Shown here: positions 23,331-32,407 of the stretch, piece by piece
Position numbering within the stretch: position 1 is the stretch's first letter
Layout: each line of letters starts with the position of its first letter
From: Liopterus haemorrhoidalis
Lineage: Eukaryota; Arthropoda; Insecta; Coleoptera; Dytiscidae
Direction of reading: 5' to 3'
Assembly: GCA_963971575.1 (NCBI GenBank)
Contig: OZ020625.1
Location: 13,245,646-13,309,645, forward strand
Length of the DNA stretch: 64,000 nt
Position numbers and translations under genes: made by a program
Notes under the pieces: generated by a model
The model's database searches: none
Seen by the model: the letters and a program-made list of their open reading frames with translations, nothing else
What the model was told of the DNA's origin: nothing

Positions 23331-23785
23331 CTGTCTCTTATTTTTTTCCCCCACTATATTCTGTAGTATCAAAAGTTGAAATGACGTCAGAGTTGGATAG
23401 TATTGAAAATTATTGAAAAAAGTATAATGTAGAATAGACTTTACTTAGTAAGGTACAAACTCTTTCCTATGAACCTTATCAGTTGCGCTGCTTTTTAGAA
23501 CTACATTCCGTAGACGCAGAACAGGGCAAGTTAAGCATTTTTAAAAATCTATAATTCCAGATAAAATATTATCGTACAGTAGTCAAAATTATCGTATTTT
23601 ACGTACGATAATGAAACATGTATCGTACATCGTACAGAGTCAAATTATCGTATGTGTACGATAATTATCGTACGGTTGGCAACACTGCTTGGCGAGCGTG
23701 TGGACGGTGCACTCGTATCGCCATCGTTCGCCGAGCGCTTTGTCCGAGCCGCTCGAACGAGCGTGTAGAGCTAGCATTAGAAAAC
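23331..23785. other. Unassigned stretch with a palindromic MITE end
   Basis: At 23570-23684 GTACGATAAT recurs in both orientations and the stretch ends GGTTGGCAACACTG, which on the minus strand is the hAT-like end CAGTGTTGCCAACC. 23685-23776 is GC-richer and self-complementary in part (GAGCGTGTGGACGGTGCACT), probably another MITE end. No gene. Confidence 0.5.
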
Positions 23786-23866
23786 CGAAGTGGCTAATGA
23801 TCCGGGAGTTTCGGATGTATATCTGGCAGACTAATCATCCGAGAGTATCCGAAGCGCCAATTTTAG
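23786..23866 (+). repeat. MULE left terminal inverted repeat
   Basis: Runs from CGAAGTGGCTAATG to CCGAAGCGCCAATTTT. Matches the right end over about 80 bp with roughly 10-13 differences by eye. Confidence 0.92.
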
Positions 23867-26041
23867 CATTTTCAAATAACAGCATAACTTCAAATTTGAT
23901 TTAACCGTAGAGAACGTATTTGTAAAATATTTATTATTTATAAAGTGAGATTTAGAACAAAATGCAAGTACATATGGAAAGGAAACATTATAGAATTTAT
24001 AATATTTAGATTGAAAATTTTATTTTAATCGTATAATACAAATTATAATTATATATTTATAATAAATTGAGAATAATTTTACGCAACAGCATTATAATTA
24101 ATATTAAAATTATAGATCATTTATTGCTTATAGAAGAAAAAGATTCTTCTTTTTAAGCCTATTACAGTGGAGTCCCCCTTTGGACGACCAATTCTTTTCA
24201 TTTTAAGGGAATGTATCCTTATATCTTTCATCTCAATTGGAAAGTTTTCTTCTGAATTTTCATGGGGCTTCTTGCCGTAGCCATGTTCTAATATAATTGA
24301 GTTTTCATTATTAGATATTTTATTAAAATAGTCCATTTGTGATATGGGCAGTATATCGGCATCTTCACCATTATCAATATTTTCATTTTCATTGTTCATA
24401 TTCATGCACTCAACATTTTCATGCTCAACAACTAATATTTTTTTTCTATTTTGTACATATTCCCGAAATGTCCTCAACTGTTCATATACATTCTTAAAAT
24501 CTGATGTACCATACTCAGAAAGAAAACTGGCAATTTCTTCTCCTAGTTTTAGCGTTTTCTTATATTTTTCATTGCTTGATAGAATGTGCTCATGGGAAGT
24601 TGACAGTTGGTGTATCTGTGTTGCAGATATACCAGTTTCATCTAAGAAAGTTGAATGTTCATTTGAATGTACCTGATATTTTATATAATAATATCTTGTA
24701 AATTTTTTGTCAACCAAAGGCTCTTCAAACAACCGTTCATTATTATCCATACGTGCATAAAAGATATGTTTGCAGGGCAATTTCATATTTACTCGAAAAG
24801 AACAGTTGCAATCATTCGATGTGAAAACAATGTCTTCATTAATGTTGACTAAATTTTTGGCCTTTTCAATATTTTGTAAAACAAAAGAGTAAGCATAAGG
24901 TGTTAAAAAATTAATGTAACTATCTTCACCGGAGGGTTTTGGATAATGATGAATTGGCATCTTGCTTGCTATATTACAGGCTTTGATTTTCCTTTCATCT
25001 TGAAGTGTATCAAATAAAATTAACAAATCTTTGTAAAAAGTAACAAGTGAACTATTTCTCACAACAACTCTCACAACAAGATTCTAGGTGGTTTTTTGTT
25101 GTAATATTAAATGTAATTGAATTCTTTATAAATCCTTTAACCCATTGATTCCTATTTTGATGCCAGTTTTCATTAAAATATTGTGTTACCTTTTCACAAC
25201 GTAAAGAAACTAATTGTTCATAATTACATAAATATGATTTTTCATTAGTAGAAAACGCAATGTTTTGAAGAATTTTTAAACACTCAGCTCGTTCTTTTGA
25301 AGTAATGTTCATTTTCTCACATGTTATTTTTGTTCGGAAAGTTTTTAAAGTATGAAATAAGCATAATAACAATTTTGCATTCGGGAACTCCTCTTCACAT
25401 GCTTTACGTTCTTTGAAATCCTTGTCTGTAAATATTGTGACAATATCAGTCCACCGTGTATTATATTTTTTAAATATTTTAATCATTTCTTTTATATTTT
25501 GCGTATTTTCGTTTGCAAGTAAAAACGTAGCTGCTACTTCCCCTTGACCATTTCCATTGACAATTAAAAAAATATATAAGGGCATTCTCAAATTATTCAA
25601 TTTGTACGTTGCATCAGAAAGTAATATCTCAGGGAAATTTTCAAAAGAGTTTTTCATGCTCTTACTTTGGTAAAATATTCCTTCCAATGTATTTTCATTA
25701 TCAACCAGAATTTCCACTGAAGAACCGTCCATATTTTTCAGAAGTTGCACAGCTTCTTCCAATTCACAAGTACTGAAAGATTTATTTATTTTTGTGTTAA
25801 TGCTACTTATATCTTTTAATGTTAATGTTTTACCAGTTTTCGTTTTTATAAAATTTTTAACCAATTTTTTATTACATCTCAAATTCAGTAACTGTTTCAC
25901 TTCTTGTTCTTCATTTTCAGCAAGAGTTCTTTGTTTTGGTAAGGATTTATACAATTCTTCTGATACTGTATGAGAATGACTTAAATTTGCATTTTGAACT
26001 TCAAGAAACAGTCCATCTTCTGATAAACAGCACTTAATTCG

Positions 26042-26291
26042 TATTGCGACGGATGGTGGATTTAAGGGTTAAATAAATAAACTGATTAACACTATACAAT
26101 AGTTTAATGAGAAAATAATGTGAATGAACAAATCAGATACAGATATTGTGTTAATTCTAAAAACAATGCACGTGGACTCATTAGTTCATAACTCTGCCGC
26201 TACGTTAGTAGTGTTGTCCGGCAGCACTTGCCTTGTCCGGTGGCAGTTAACTGAACTACGCCAGCTCGGCGCGGTATTCAAAACCTTAACA
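26042..26291 (-). repeat. 3' LTR of the deleted Copia element
   Basis: Minus strand TGTTAAGGTTTTGAATACC at the inner end, preceded by the purine tract CGAGGGGAAG as polypurine primer. The first 45 bp match 28302-28258 exactly. The outer end is placed by the ATTCG duplication and reads GTCGCAATA rather than the usual CA, so it may be off by a few bases. Confidence 0.8.
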
Positions 26292-28292
26292 CTTCCCCTC
26301 GCGACGTGGCTGGTCGCGGGACTTCTTGATTCCTTCTTCTAGTCCTAGCAGTCTGACGCAGGTTACGTGTTTCGGTCTAGGAAGTCCTTTAGTCAACACG
26401 TCCGCCGTCATTTCTTCTGTCGGGAGGTATTTTAGGATCAGCAGTTTATTCGATAAAGCTTCACGTATGAAGTGGTACCGAATATCTATGTGTTTGCTCC
26501 TTGCGTGAAATGTGGCATTCTCAGCCAATTTTACTGCTCCGTTATTGTCGTTGAACAATACAAGTTCGGACTGCTTGTCTAATCCCAATTCACGGAGGAA
26601 GTTCTTCAAGTAGATGGCTTCTTTCGTGGCCTCTGCGACTGCCATATACTCAGCCTCCGTCGATGATAATGCAACGGTCCTCTGCTTCTTAGAATCCCAC
26701 GATATGGGTCCTTTGCAAAATAGGAAGGCATATCCGGTATATGAACGTCTGTCGTCCAAACAGTTCCCCCAATCTGCGTCTGTGAATCCTCGGATAGGCT
26801 TCGAGTCTGCTTCATATACCAACCCCAGGTTGATAGTAGCCTTCAAGTACCTCAGGACACGCTTCGCAGCAGTCCAGTGGACCCTCGTGTAGCAGTGATT
26901 AAACTGTCCAAGACAGCTGACAGCGAAACTGATGTCCGGTCTCGTGGCCACAGACAGATACGTGAGGGCCCCAATTAGCTCACGATACGGGAGTCTCTTA
27001 TCCTCTTCACTTGGCGTCTCTGTTGGCTTGGTCAGCCTTACACTGACATCCATTGGGGTACTCACCGGCTTAGCATCGCTCATTCCAAAGCGCTGCAGGA
27101 CATCATTGATGTAGCCCTTTTGATTCAGAGCCATTTTGTTGCCTTCTCTGGTGAACTCGATACCCAGACAGTACTTAACTTCTCCGAGATCTTTCATTTC
27201 GAACTCTCGAAATAATGTCTGGCTTATCCTGGACACGGTGTCATCGTTCCGAGATGCAATTAAGATGTCGTCTACATAAACGACAATGAGGGTCAGGTCT
27301 TCCCCTCGCCCTAAATAGTACACACATGGATCTGCGTCCGTGGGCGTCGCGCCGACGGACTTCAATACACTGTCCAGCTTAGTGTGCCAGCTCCTGCCAG
27401 CCTGGCGCAATCCATACAGCGATTTTCTCAACAGACACACCTTATTGCCTGTTTTCAACTCGCTCAGCATATTCTTGGCCTTATCGCGTATATCTCTTTC
27501 TCTGTTCGAGTTGACTATTCTTTTGAGTGCGTCAAATAACTGTTTCGGCGGCTCCATTAGAATGGTTTCTTTCAAATCGCCATTTAAATAAGCCGTCGCC
27601 ACATCAAATTGTCTGACTTTCATTGATAGGCGCGTCGCTAGAGCTGCCATCAGACGAATTGAACTCAAACGAGCGACAGGCGCAAAAGTTTGGTCAAAAT
27701 GTACGCCTGGCTTCTGAGAAAAACCCTGAGCAACAACTCGGGCTTTTCGTCGCTCGAGTGTGCCGTCAGCTTTGTACTTGTTCCTAAGTACTACACGGCT
27801 GCCGATCACTTCTGCATTCCTAGGACGATCAACGATCTGCCATGTGTCGTTCTTCAGGATTGACGTGATCTCCGTGGTGATGGCGTCGTGCCATTCTTCG
27901 GCGTCGGGACCGGAAATCGCCTGATGCATGGGTGTCTCCGACAAGAACGTGTACTCAGGCGTTTCCACACATCTGACGTCTTCACGGACTTGAAAAATCT
28001 TCCGAGGTCTTCCTCTGGAACCGGTCAGTAAGCGACGTGGTCTACCTCGGCCTCTTCCTGGAGCACGCTCATTTTCACGGGCCTCTTGCCTCTGTGCATG
28101 AGCTTGGCAGTCGTCATGGTCTTCTACTGGAACATCTGCAGGCTCATCAAGTGGTCGGATATCAATTTCCACCACTCGCGGCGCCTCCTCTGGTTCCGCA
28201 GGTAGAAAATCGGTGAAATTTTCGGGAGAATCCTCCGACTTCTCGACAAATTTCACATTAACTGAACTACGCCAGCTCGGCGCGGTATTCAA
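26286..28292 (-). CDS. Copia pol C-terminal half: reverse transcriptase and RNase H
   Basis: 668 open codons. Residues 1-12 are read from the LTR remnant, and the frame opens on TTG, so there is no native start. Residues about 30-105 are an acidic linker followed by GRGRPRR and SRGRPRK basic patches. Reverse transcriptase spans about 150-395: VIGSRVVLRNKYKADG, QFDVATAYLNGDLKETILME, KSLYGLRQAGRSWH and catalytic YVDD at 339-342. RNase H follows with FTDADWG (Asp505), SSTEAEYM (Glu548) and FNDNNGA (Asp582), then RSKHIDIRYHFIRE. No stop or frameshift inside. The stop TAA overlaps the LTR start. The protein lacks gag, protease and integrase core. Confidence 0.92.
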   Translation of the reverse strand: MNTAPSWRSSVNVKFVEKSEDSPENFTDFLPAEPEEAPRVVEIDIRPLDEPADVPVEDHDDCQAHAQRQEARENERAPGRGRGRPRRLLTGSRGRPRKIFQVREDVRCVETPEYTFLSETPMHQAISGPDAEEWHDAITTEITSILKNDTWQIVDRPRNAEVIGSRVVLRNKYKADGTLERRKARVVAQGFSQKPGVHFDQTFAPVARLSSIRLMAALATRLSMKVRQFDVATAYLNGDLKETILMEPPKQLFDALKRIVNSNRERDIRDKAKNMLSELKTGNKVCLLRKSLYGLRQAGRSWHTKLDSVLKSVGATPTDADPCVYYLGRGEDLTLIVVYVDDILIASRNDDTVSRISQTLFREFEMKDLGEVKYCLGIEFTREGNKMALNQKGYINDVLQRFGMSDAKPVSTPMDVSVRLTKPTETPSEEDKRLPYRELIGALTYLSVATRPDISFAVSCLGQFNHCYTRVHWTAAKRVLRYLKATINLGLVYEADSKPIRGFTDADWGNCLDDRRSYTGYAFLFCKGPISWDSKKQRTVALSSTEAEYMAVAEATKEAIYLKNFLRELGLDKQSELVLFNDNNGAVKLAENATFHARSKHIDIRYHFIREALSNKLLILKYLPTEEMTADVLTKGLPRPKHVTCVRLLGLEEGIKKSRDQPRREGKC

Positions 28293-28302
28293 AACCTTAA
28301 CA
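28258..28302 (-). repeat. 45-bp remnant of the Copia 5' LTR
   Basis: Exact match to 26247-26291 (TTAACTGAACTACGCCAGCT and onward). It marks the left side of the deletion joint. Confidence 0.93.
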
Positions 28303-28332
28303 ATTCGAAATGGACATTTGCGTCGCAGAGTA

Positions 28333-28540
28333 CTAAAAAAATTATATATGTATAGGTATAGTATTAAATATTATGGACGGTAAAAATGTAGAAATAATAG
28401 AAGTTTGTCGTCTAATAGTAAAGCATATTAATAAAGTAATTTGAAAACAAAGGCAACAAATAATTGTTTAACAATGCTTTAGGTATCAGAAGAAAAAGTC
28501 CTGTTCATTTCTAATAAAATCAAAACTCTGTGATTCCTAC
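28333..28540 (-). other. Intron of the MULE transposase gene
   Basis: Minus strand: exon 1 ends AAATCAAG, the intron opens GTAGGAATC and closes TTTTTTAG, and exon 2 opens TACTCTGCG. Joining restores one frame (RKS-S-TLRRKC; the codon AG/T is split). 208 bases, canonical GT-AG with a T-rich acceptor. Confidence 0.85.
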
Positions 28541-28904
28541 CTTGATTTTCTTATGTTATTTCCTTTATACTTGTATTTACCTCCATGTACGCAGCGATAC
28601 TCCAAGAAATAATAATGTAAACTTTTATTAGCTTTACTGATTTTACATTTGCATTTTTTTATCAGAGAAGGACAGTTAAGTTTTTTACTATCATAACAAT
28701 ATAATTGTGTATAAGTAGTTGACTCAAAATTATTTATATAATCTTTCAGTTCTTGATAAGATGAAAACTTTTTCCCTATAATTTCTACATCCATTGTTGC
28801 AAATTATTCATTTAAACAAAACACAAATTTAATCATTTCACAATTTCTCAAATTTGAGGTTATACGATTATTATGTTATTTAGTTCGAGAGTAGGAAATG
28901 CGAG

Positions 28905-28986
28905 AGAAATTGGCGCTTCGGACACGCTCTCGGACGATTAGTTGACGGGCTAAACATCCGAAACTCCCGGATCATTAGCAACTTCG
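28905..28986 (-). repeat. MULE right terminal inverted repeat
   Basis: Reading inward on the minus strand: CGAAGTTGCTAATGATCCGG, then GAGTTTCGGATG and CCGAAGCGCCAATTT. About 110 bases of leader separate it from the transposase ATG. Confidence 0.92.
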
Positions 28987-29025
28987 TTAGAAAACATATT
29001 GTTAAAATGGTGACGTATCTGTAAA

Positions 29026-29142
29026 GCCTCGTACACACTGGATAGAAAATTGGCGTATAGTTCTGCTATAGTGTCACTATAGCTGTGTAACTGTTTCGTA
29101 TAGTCCAAATCTATTCCTATAGTTGAACTATACGCTAGTTAG
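29026..29142. repeat. CGTACACAC element, left end piece
   Basis: AGCCTCGTACACACTGGATAG then short units of ACTATAGC/CTATAGTT type. An inverted match, CTATCCCGTGTGTACG, lies at 51454-51469, and internal-type pieces lie at 30680-30790, 49925-50030 and 50333-50391. The left flank is TAA and the right flank at 51472 is also TAA, as in Harbinger-type insertions. Confidence 0.5.
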
Positions 29143-29149
29143 GTTTTTG

Positions 29150-29572
29150 TAGGTATGACCAAAATGATGTTTTTGTAGGTATGATTTAATTTTCGTGAAG
29201 AATACGTGTACCAAGTGGCATTCCATTATCATCAAGTATAGTATTTTTCGACGAAGGCTCTAAACTGTAAGTAATCTAGTCGAAAAAAATGTTGACGTAT
29301 TATTAGAACATTTCTACACAAACTATATAAATATAATAGTTATTCGAAACCCACAAATAGATTTAAAAATTACAGAACAATATCGCTGATGTCTATTTTT
29401 AAGTTATTAAGCGATAATATTTTTACAATAAATGTTTCTACAATTAAAAATATCTTATTAGATAGATAAAAATTCCGTGCAAAATTTGATGTATAGATTG
29501 ATATTAATTTTATTTCAAATTGTTAGTTTTGCATAAGATACTACTAACCTATGGGGTTATACGCAGCCTTAA
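29150..29572. mobile_element. TTAA-type MITE, right half
   Basis: From AAGAATACGTGTACCAAGTGG to GGGGTTATACGCAGCCTTAA it matches 40465-40847 (ATATTTTTCGACGAAGGCTC shared). It ends at a TTAA. The left half is missing, cut near 29146 at a GTAGGTATGA string. Confidence 0.75.
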
Positions 29573-29593
29573 GAGGGGTTTTTAGCTTTGACA

Positions 29594-30690
29594 CATTTTA
29601 AGGGTTTTGTAGGTATGACCAAAAAACCCTTATACCGTCATTTTGTCGTCTGTCTGTCTGTCTGCCTGTCTGTCTGTCTGTCTGTTCGGTAAAAATTGTA
29701 GCCAAACGGCTAAACCTAGAGAGTTGAAATTTGGCATGCTTGTACAACTTTTTGACCCGCACATAGGAAAAATACTAAAACATCTAAAAAACATATCCCC
29801 TAAAAATATAAACAAATATGTGTTCATCGAAAAAAAAATATATTTTTTTAAAATTCTGAGTAGGGTGTCAAATGAAAGCCCTTAGTACGTGGATTAACGA
29901 TTAAAATTTTATTTTTTCAAAATAAATTATTTTGATACGATTTTTGCCAAAATTGTGCAAAAAAATTTTTGTCCCACACCCTGTAGCCCAGATGGTTTAA
30001 ACTAAAAATCTGAAAAAATTCGAAGTAATGTACATTGGTGTGAACCGGAATAGTACAACAGGAATTTTTGATCGGATTATGTTTTCGGAAAATAATGCAT
30101 TTTTTGTGTTATTAACCAAAATATGTTAAATATTTAATTCGCTATGTAACCCAGTAGATACGCCAGTGCTCATAGCGATGTGCGTTTAGTCATTGGTTTT
30201 CTAATTTGCTAAACAGGTAACTTGCGAACTAGAGTTCGAATCCGGTCAGTTTTAAGTTTTTTGTTTTTTTTTGTAGTTTTCTTTTGTTTAAATTATTTTG
30301 TCAAAATTCTAGTTATATTTTGGTAAATGTTGCATTTAATTTTTAAAAGCGTAAATTTAATAACCAGTGGGAAGTGTTGAAATTATAATTTAATGCTATG
30401 TTTGATGTATACGAAATCAGAGGGCGGGGCTAATGATTTAAGCAACCAATAGAAGCCATAGGCGCAATTTCCAAAATCTTAATGAACCTTGCTATGTAAA
30501 AAAAAATACTGCACATATTTAGAAACTTAAATAATGGTATTAGGCATTCGAATTAAAATTCATAACAAAATATTTTGACATAAATTTTGTTTTGGCATCC
30601 CAAATAATCATCATTCAGTTACTAAATACCTTCAAAACCCTGAAATGTGTGAAAATTCACACTTCACATCAATTTTTTTTTAGCTATAGT
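29594..30690 (+). repeat. GTAGGTATGACC repeat family, longest plus-strand copy
   Basis: Order: AGGGTTTTGTAGGTATGACC; (GTCT)n at 29646-29688; GTTGAAATTTGGCATGC; AATGAAAGCCCTTAGTACGT; CACACCCTGTAGCCCAG; a tRNA-like module at 30150-30258; AATTATTTTGTCAAAATTCT; then TACCTTCAAAACCCT and the hairpin GTGTGAAAATTCACAC, ending in poly-T. Ends AGGGTTTTGTAGGTAT and AGGGTTTTGAAGGTAT are inverted. Minus-strand copies lie at 42010-43556 and 52139-53052. No protein. Class unknown. Confidence 0.85.
30150..30258 (+). other. tRNA-like module in the repeat (plus-strand copy)
   Basis: GAGTTCGAATCCGGTC at about 30234-30249 is a near-perfect Pol III B box. TTAGTCATTGG about 45-50 bases upstream resembles an A box. 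Weak fit to any one tRNA; I do not claim a functional gene. Same relative position as the modules at 42.4-43.0 and 52.4 kb. Confidence 0.5.
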
Positions 30691-31161
30691 ATAGTAGAAA
30701 ACTATCCCCGTGTGAACACCTTCATTATAGACTATACGAAAACTTGCAGCTATACCAACAAGAAAGTTTAGTGGATAGTTTCCCTAGCTGCAAGTAGGTG
30801 AACTAGTGGAGGTTATTCATGCATTGGTTTAAAACAGCGGTTCTTAACCTAGGGTCCGCGTAGCCATTACCGGGGGTCCGCGAAACAATTTTGACATTAA
30901 CTTTACATCCCCTCACTTTTCGCTTTTATTCAAATTACTCATTTAATAAGAATCCTACATGGTCAAGACTTTTTGTATTTGTTGTTAACTAGTTATTGTT
31001 GTTAACTAGTTATTGACATAACTAAACAATAAGATCTAATTTGACTAATATTTGACCAAGATATGTTTGTATGAGTTTAACGTATTATAATTTGTATATT
31101 TTTTTTATTCTTTTTACTACTATTTTTATTCATTTTATGTTTTTTTATCTTATATGCTAAT

Positions 31162-32337
31162 TGTGGCGCCCGTTGCGCTGGTTTCGTAGGAGAGACGCAG
31201 GCGTCGCGGCGTCACATAGGTCTACGACTAAGATCGTAGGACCCGCCATACGTGGTGACCAATAAACGGTTCTGCTGAGAAATTTGTGATGTGCGGATTT
31301 AACCTGCAGCAGAATTGCAGGTCAATCGTTGAAAAAAGGGGGCGCGTTACTTCAGAGCAGAGTTATACTCACAAACAAAAAAAAAGGACAGGCAGGGTTC
31401 AGACGTATTTCACTCCAAGGGGTTATGCTTGGAGACTTATTACATGTGGTTTGGTTTTCCCTGGGAGTAAAGGTATTCGAAGGGGCCCACACAGTGGTTC
31501 TGGAGGAGTAATAACACAATTCTGTCCTCTTGAATCCCTACTCAGCCGTTGAAATCGTAGAACTGCTCTGAGTAACACGAAAAATTATTTTGAATAATTT
31601 TTATTCAACAAACAAAAATTAATTGGGGAAAATGTAGTGGAAATTAGTATAAATAAAGTTTTACAAATATATGTTTCTCCCCGACACAACCAGATACATT
31701 GGGGTGAGAAACTATACACCAATTAATATTCAATTACAATTTTCAAAATCTAAATTAACAAGTGGCACAAATAACAATGTGCGCACGCACAGGTACTGAA
31801 CTGTGCGGCGCGTCAAAATACAATGAAAATATTAATTGAATGTGTACTCACGCGTTCCGTATGAAAATACGGAAAAATACTTAGCGTGGAGTACAGATAC
31901 AGAAGTTGGCTTCAGTTATCCACAATCGGACTCTACAATATCCTGGTGGAATCGCCGATGTCGGTTGATTACTGGCCCAACTTCTGGAGTGGTCTAATAT
32001 CAAAATAACTCTTCTTGACGCGATCCAAAACGGGGGTTTTTTCCTTGTAAAAAACGTAGATCCCGAAGGTGGTCAAGCACAAATTCTAGTTTACCAAATA
32101 GCTCGCAGCCTCGTCTTGGTAAACTCGAAACACAGTATATTGATATTATGCAAAAAAACTCAAAAGACGTCTGTTCTCGATGAAAGACAATCGAGTAGTC
32201 GCCGTCTCAGACAGAATTATACAAGATTCTAGCGGTTCATACAATGAACGCTAGAATTGTATATGAAAAATAAGAATTCATAAAAATTACCAAAAGCGGT
32301 AATTTTGAATAGTTTTGCGACTCAAGTGGTCGCAACA
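31162..32337 (-). repeat. BEL 3' LTR
   Basis: On the minus strand it starts TGTTGCGACCACTTGAG and ends GGGCGCCACA. Holds ATACGGAAAAATACTTAGCG-type text and AATAAA-like strings; poly-A site not assigned. Confidence 0.96.
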
Positions 32338-32350
32338 TACCGCCGGCCAA
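32338..32350 (-). other. BEL polypurine-like primer strip
   Basis: Minus strand GGCCGGCGGTA abuts the 3' LTR start, the place of the plus-strand primer. It is not a pure purine run. Confidence 0.5.
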
Positions 32351-32407
32351 AACGTATGTTTTTAGCTCAGGGCAGCAAAATGGTTAACAACAAGGATCTA
32401 CACAGGT

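Larger units (their letters stand above)
26042..28302 (-). mobile_element. Copia-type retrotransposon, internally deleted, in MULE exon 2
   Basis: Flanked by the 5-bp duplication ATTCG (26037-26041 and 28303-28307). It has a 250-bp 3' LTR at the low end, but only 45 bp of the 5' LTR at the high end, joined directly to the C-terminal half of pol. Primer site, gag, protease and most of integrase are gone. When the element and one ATTCG are ignored, the MULE reading frame is continuous. Confidence 0.9.
24121..28794 (-). pseudogene. MULE transposase (ZSWIM1/3-like), two exons, disrupted
   Basis: Exon 1 is 28794-28541 (ATG at 28794, MDVEIIGKKFSSYQELKDY), an N-terminal FAR1/FLYWCH-like zinc segment. 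Exon 2 begins at 28332 (TLRRKCPFRIK), is broken by the Copia element at 28302/26042, and resumes at 26041 with KCCLSEDGLFLEV. Catalytic motifs follow: LLSDATYKLNNLRMP (first Asp), VTIFTDKDF (second Asp) and CLFHTLKTF. A SWIM finger, CNCSFRVNMKLPCKH (CxC...CxH), lies near 24790. Stop at 24121. A frameshift near 25060, beside a 12-bp tandem duplication (TTGTTGTGAGAG), separates the catalytic part from the SWIM part. The enzyme would cut and paste DNA in the nucleus. About 730 residues without the insertion. Confidence 0.9.
23786..28986 (-). mobile_element. MULE DNA transposon with SWIM transposase, split by a Copia element
   Basis: The outer ends are long inverted repeats of about 80 bp, CGAAGTGGCTAATGATCCGG on the left and CGAAGTTGCTAATGATCCGG read inward from the right. 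Both sides carry the perfect 9-bp duplication TTAGAAAAC (23777-23785 and 28987-28995), the length typical of Mutator-like elements. The element is 5.2 kb as it stands and about 2.9 kb without the Copia insertion. It encodes one transposase gene on the minus strand. Confidence 0.93.

Noticed and set aside
23689..23904. 71-codon plus-strand frame near the MULE left end
   Set aside because: Overlaps a self-complementary MITE-like stretch and then the MULE inverted repeat; no coding sign.
24344..24852. Plus-strand frames opposite the MULE transposase
   Set aside because: Shadows of the minus-strand coding sequence, which carries recognisable SWIM and catalytic motifs.
30150..30258. A functional tRNA gene
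   Set aside because: A and B box-like strings are present, but acceptor and anticodon stems do not pair convincingly, and the module lies inside a dispersed repeat.
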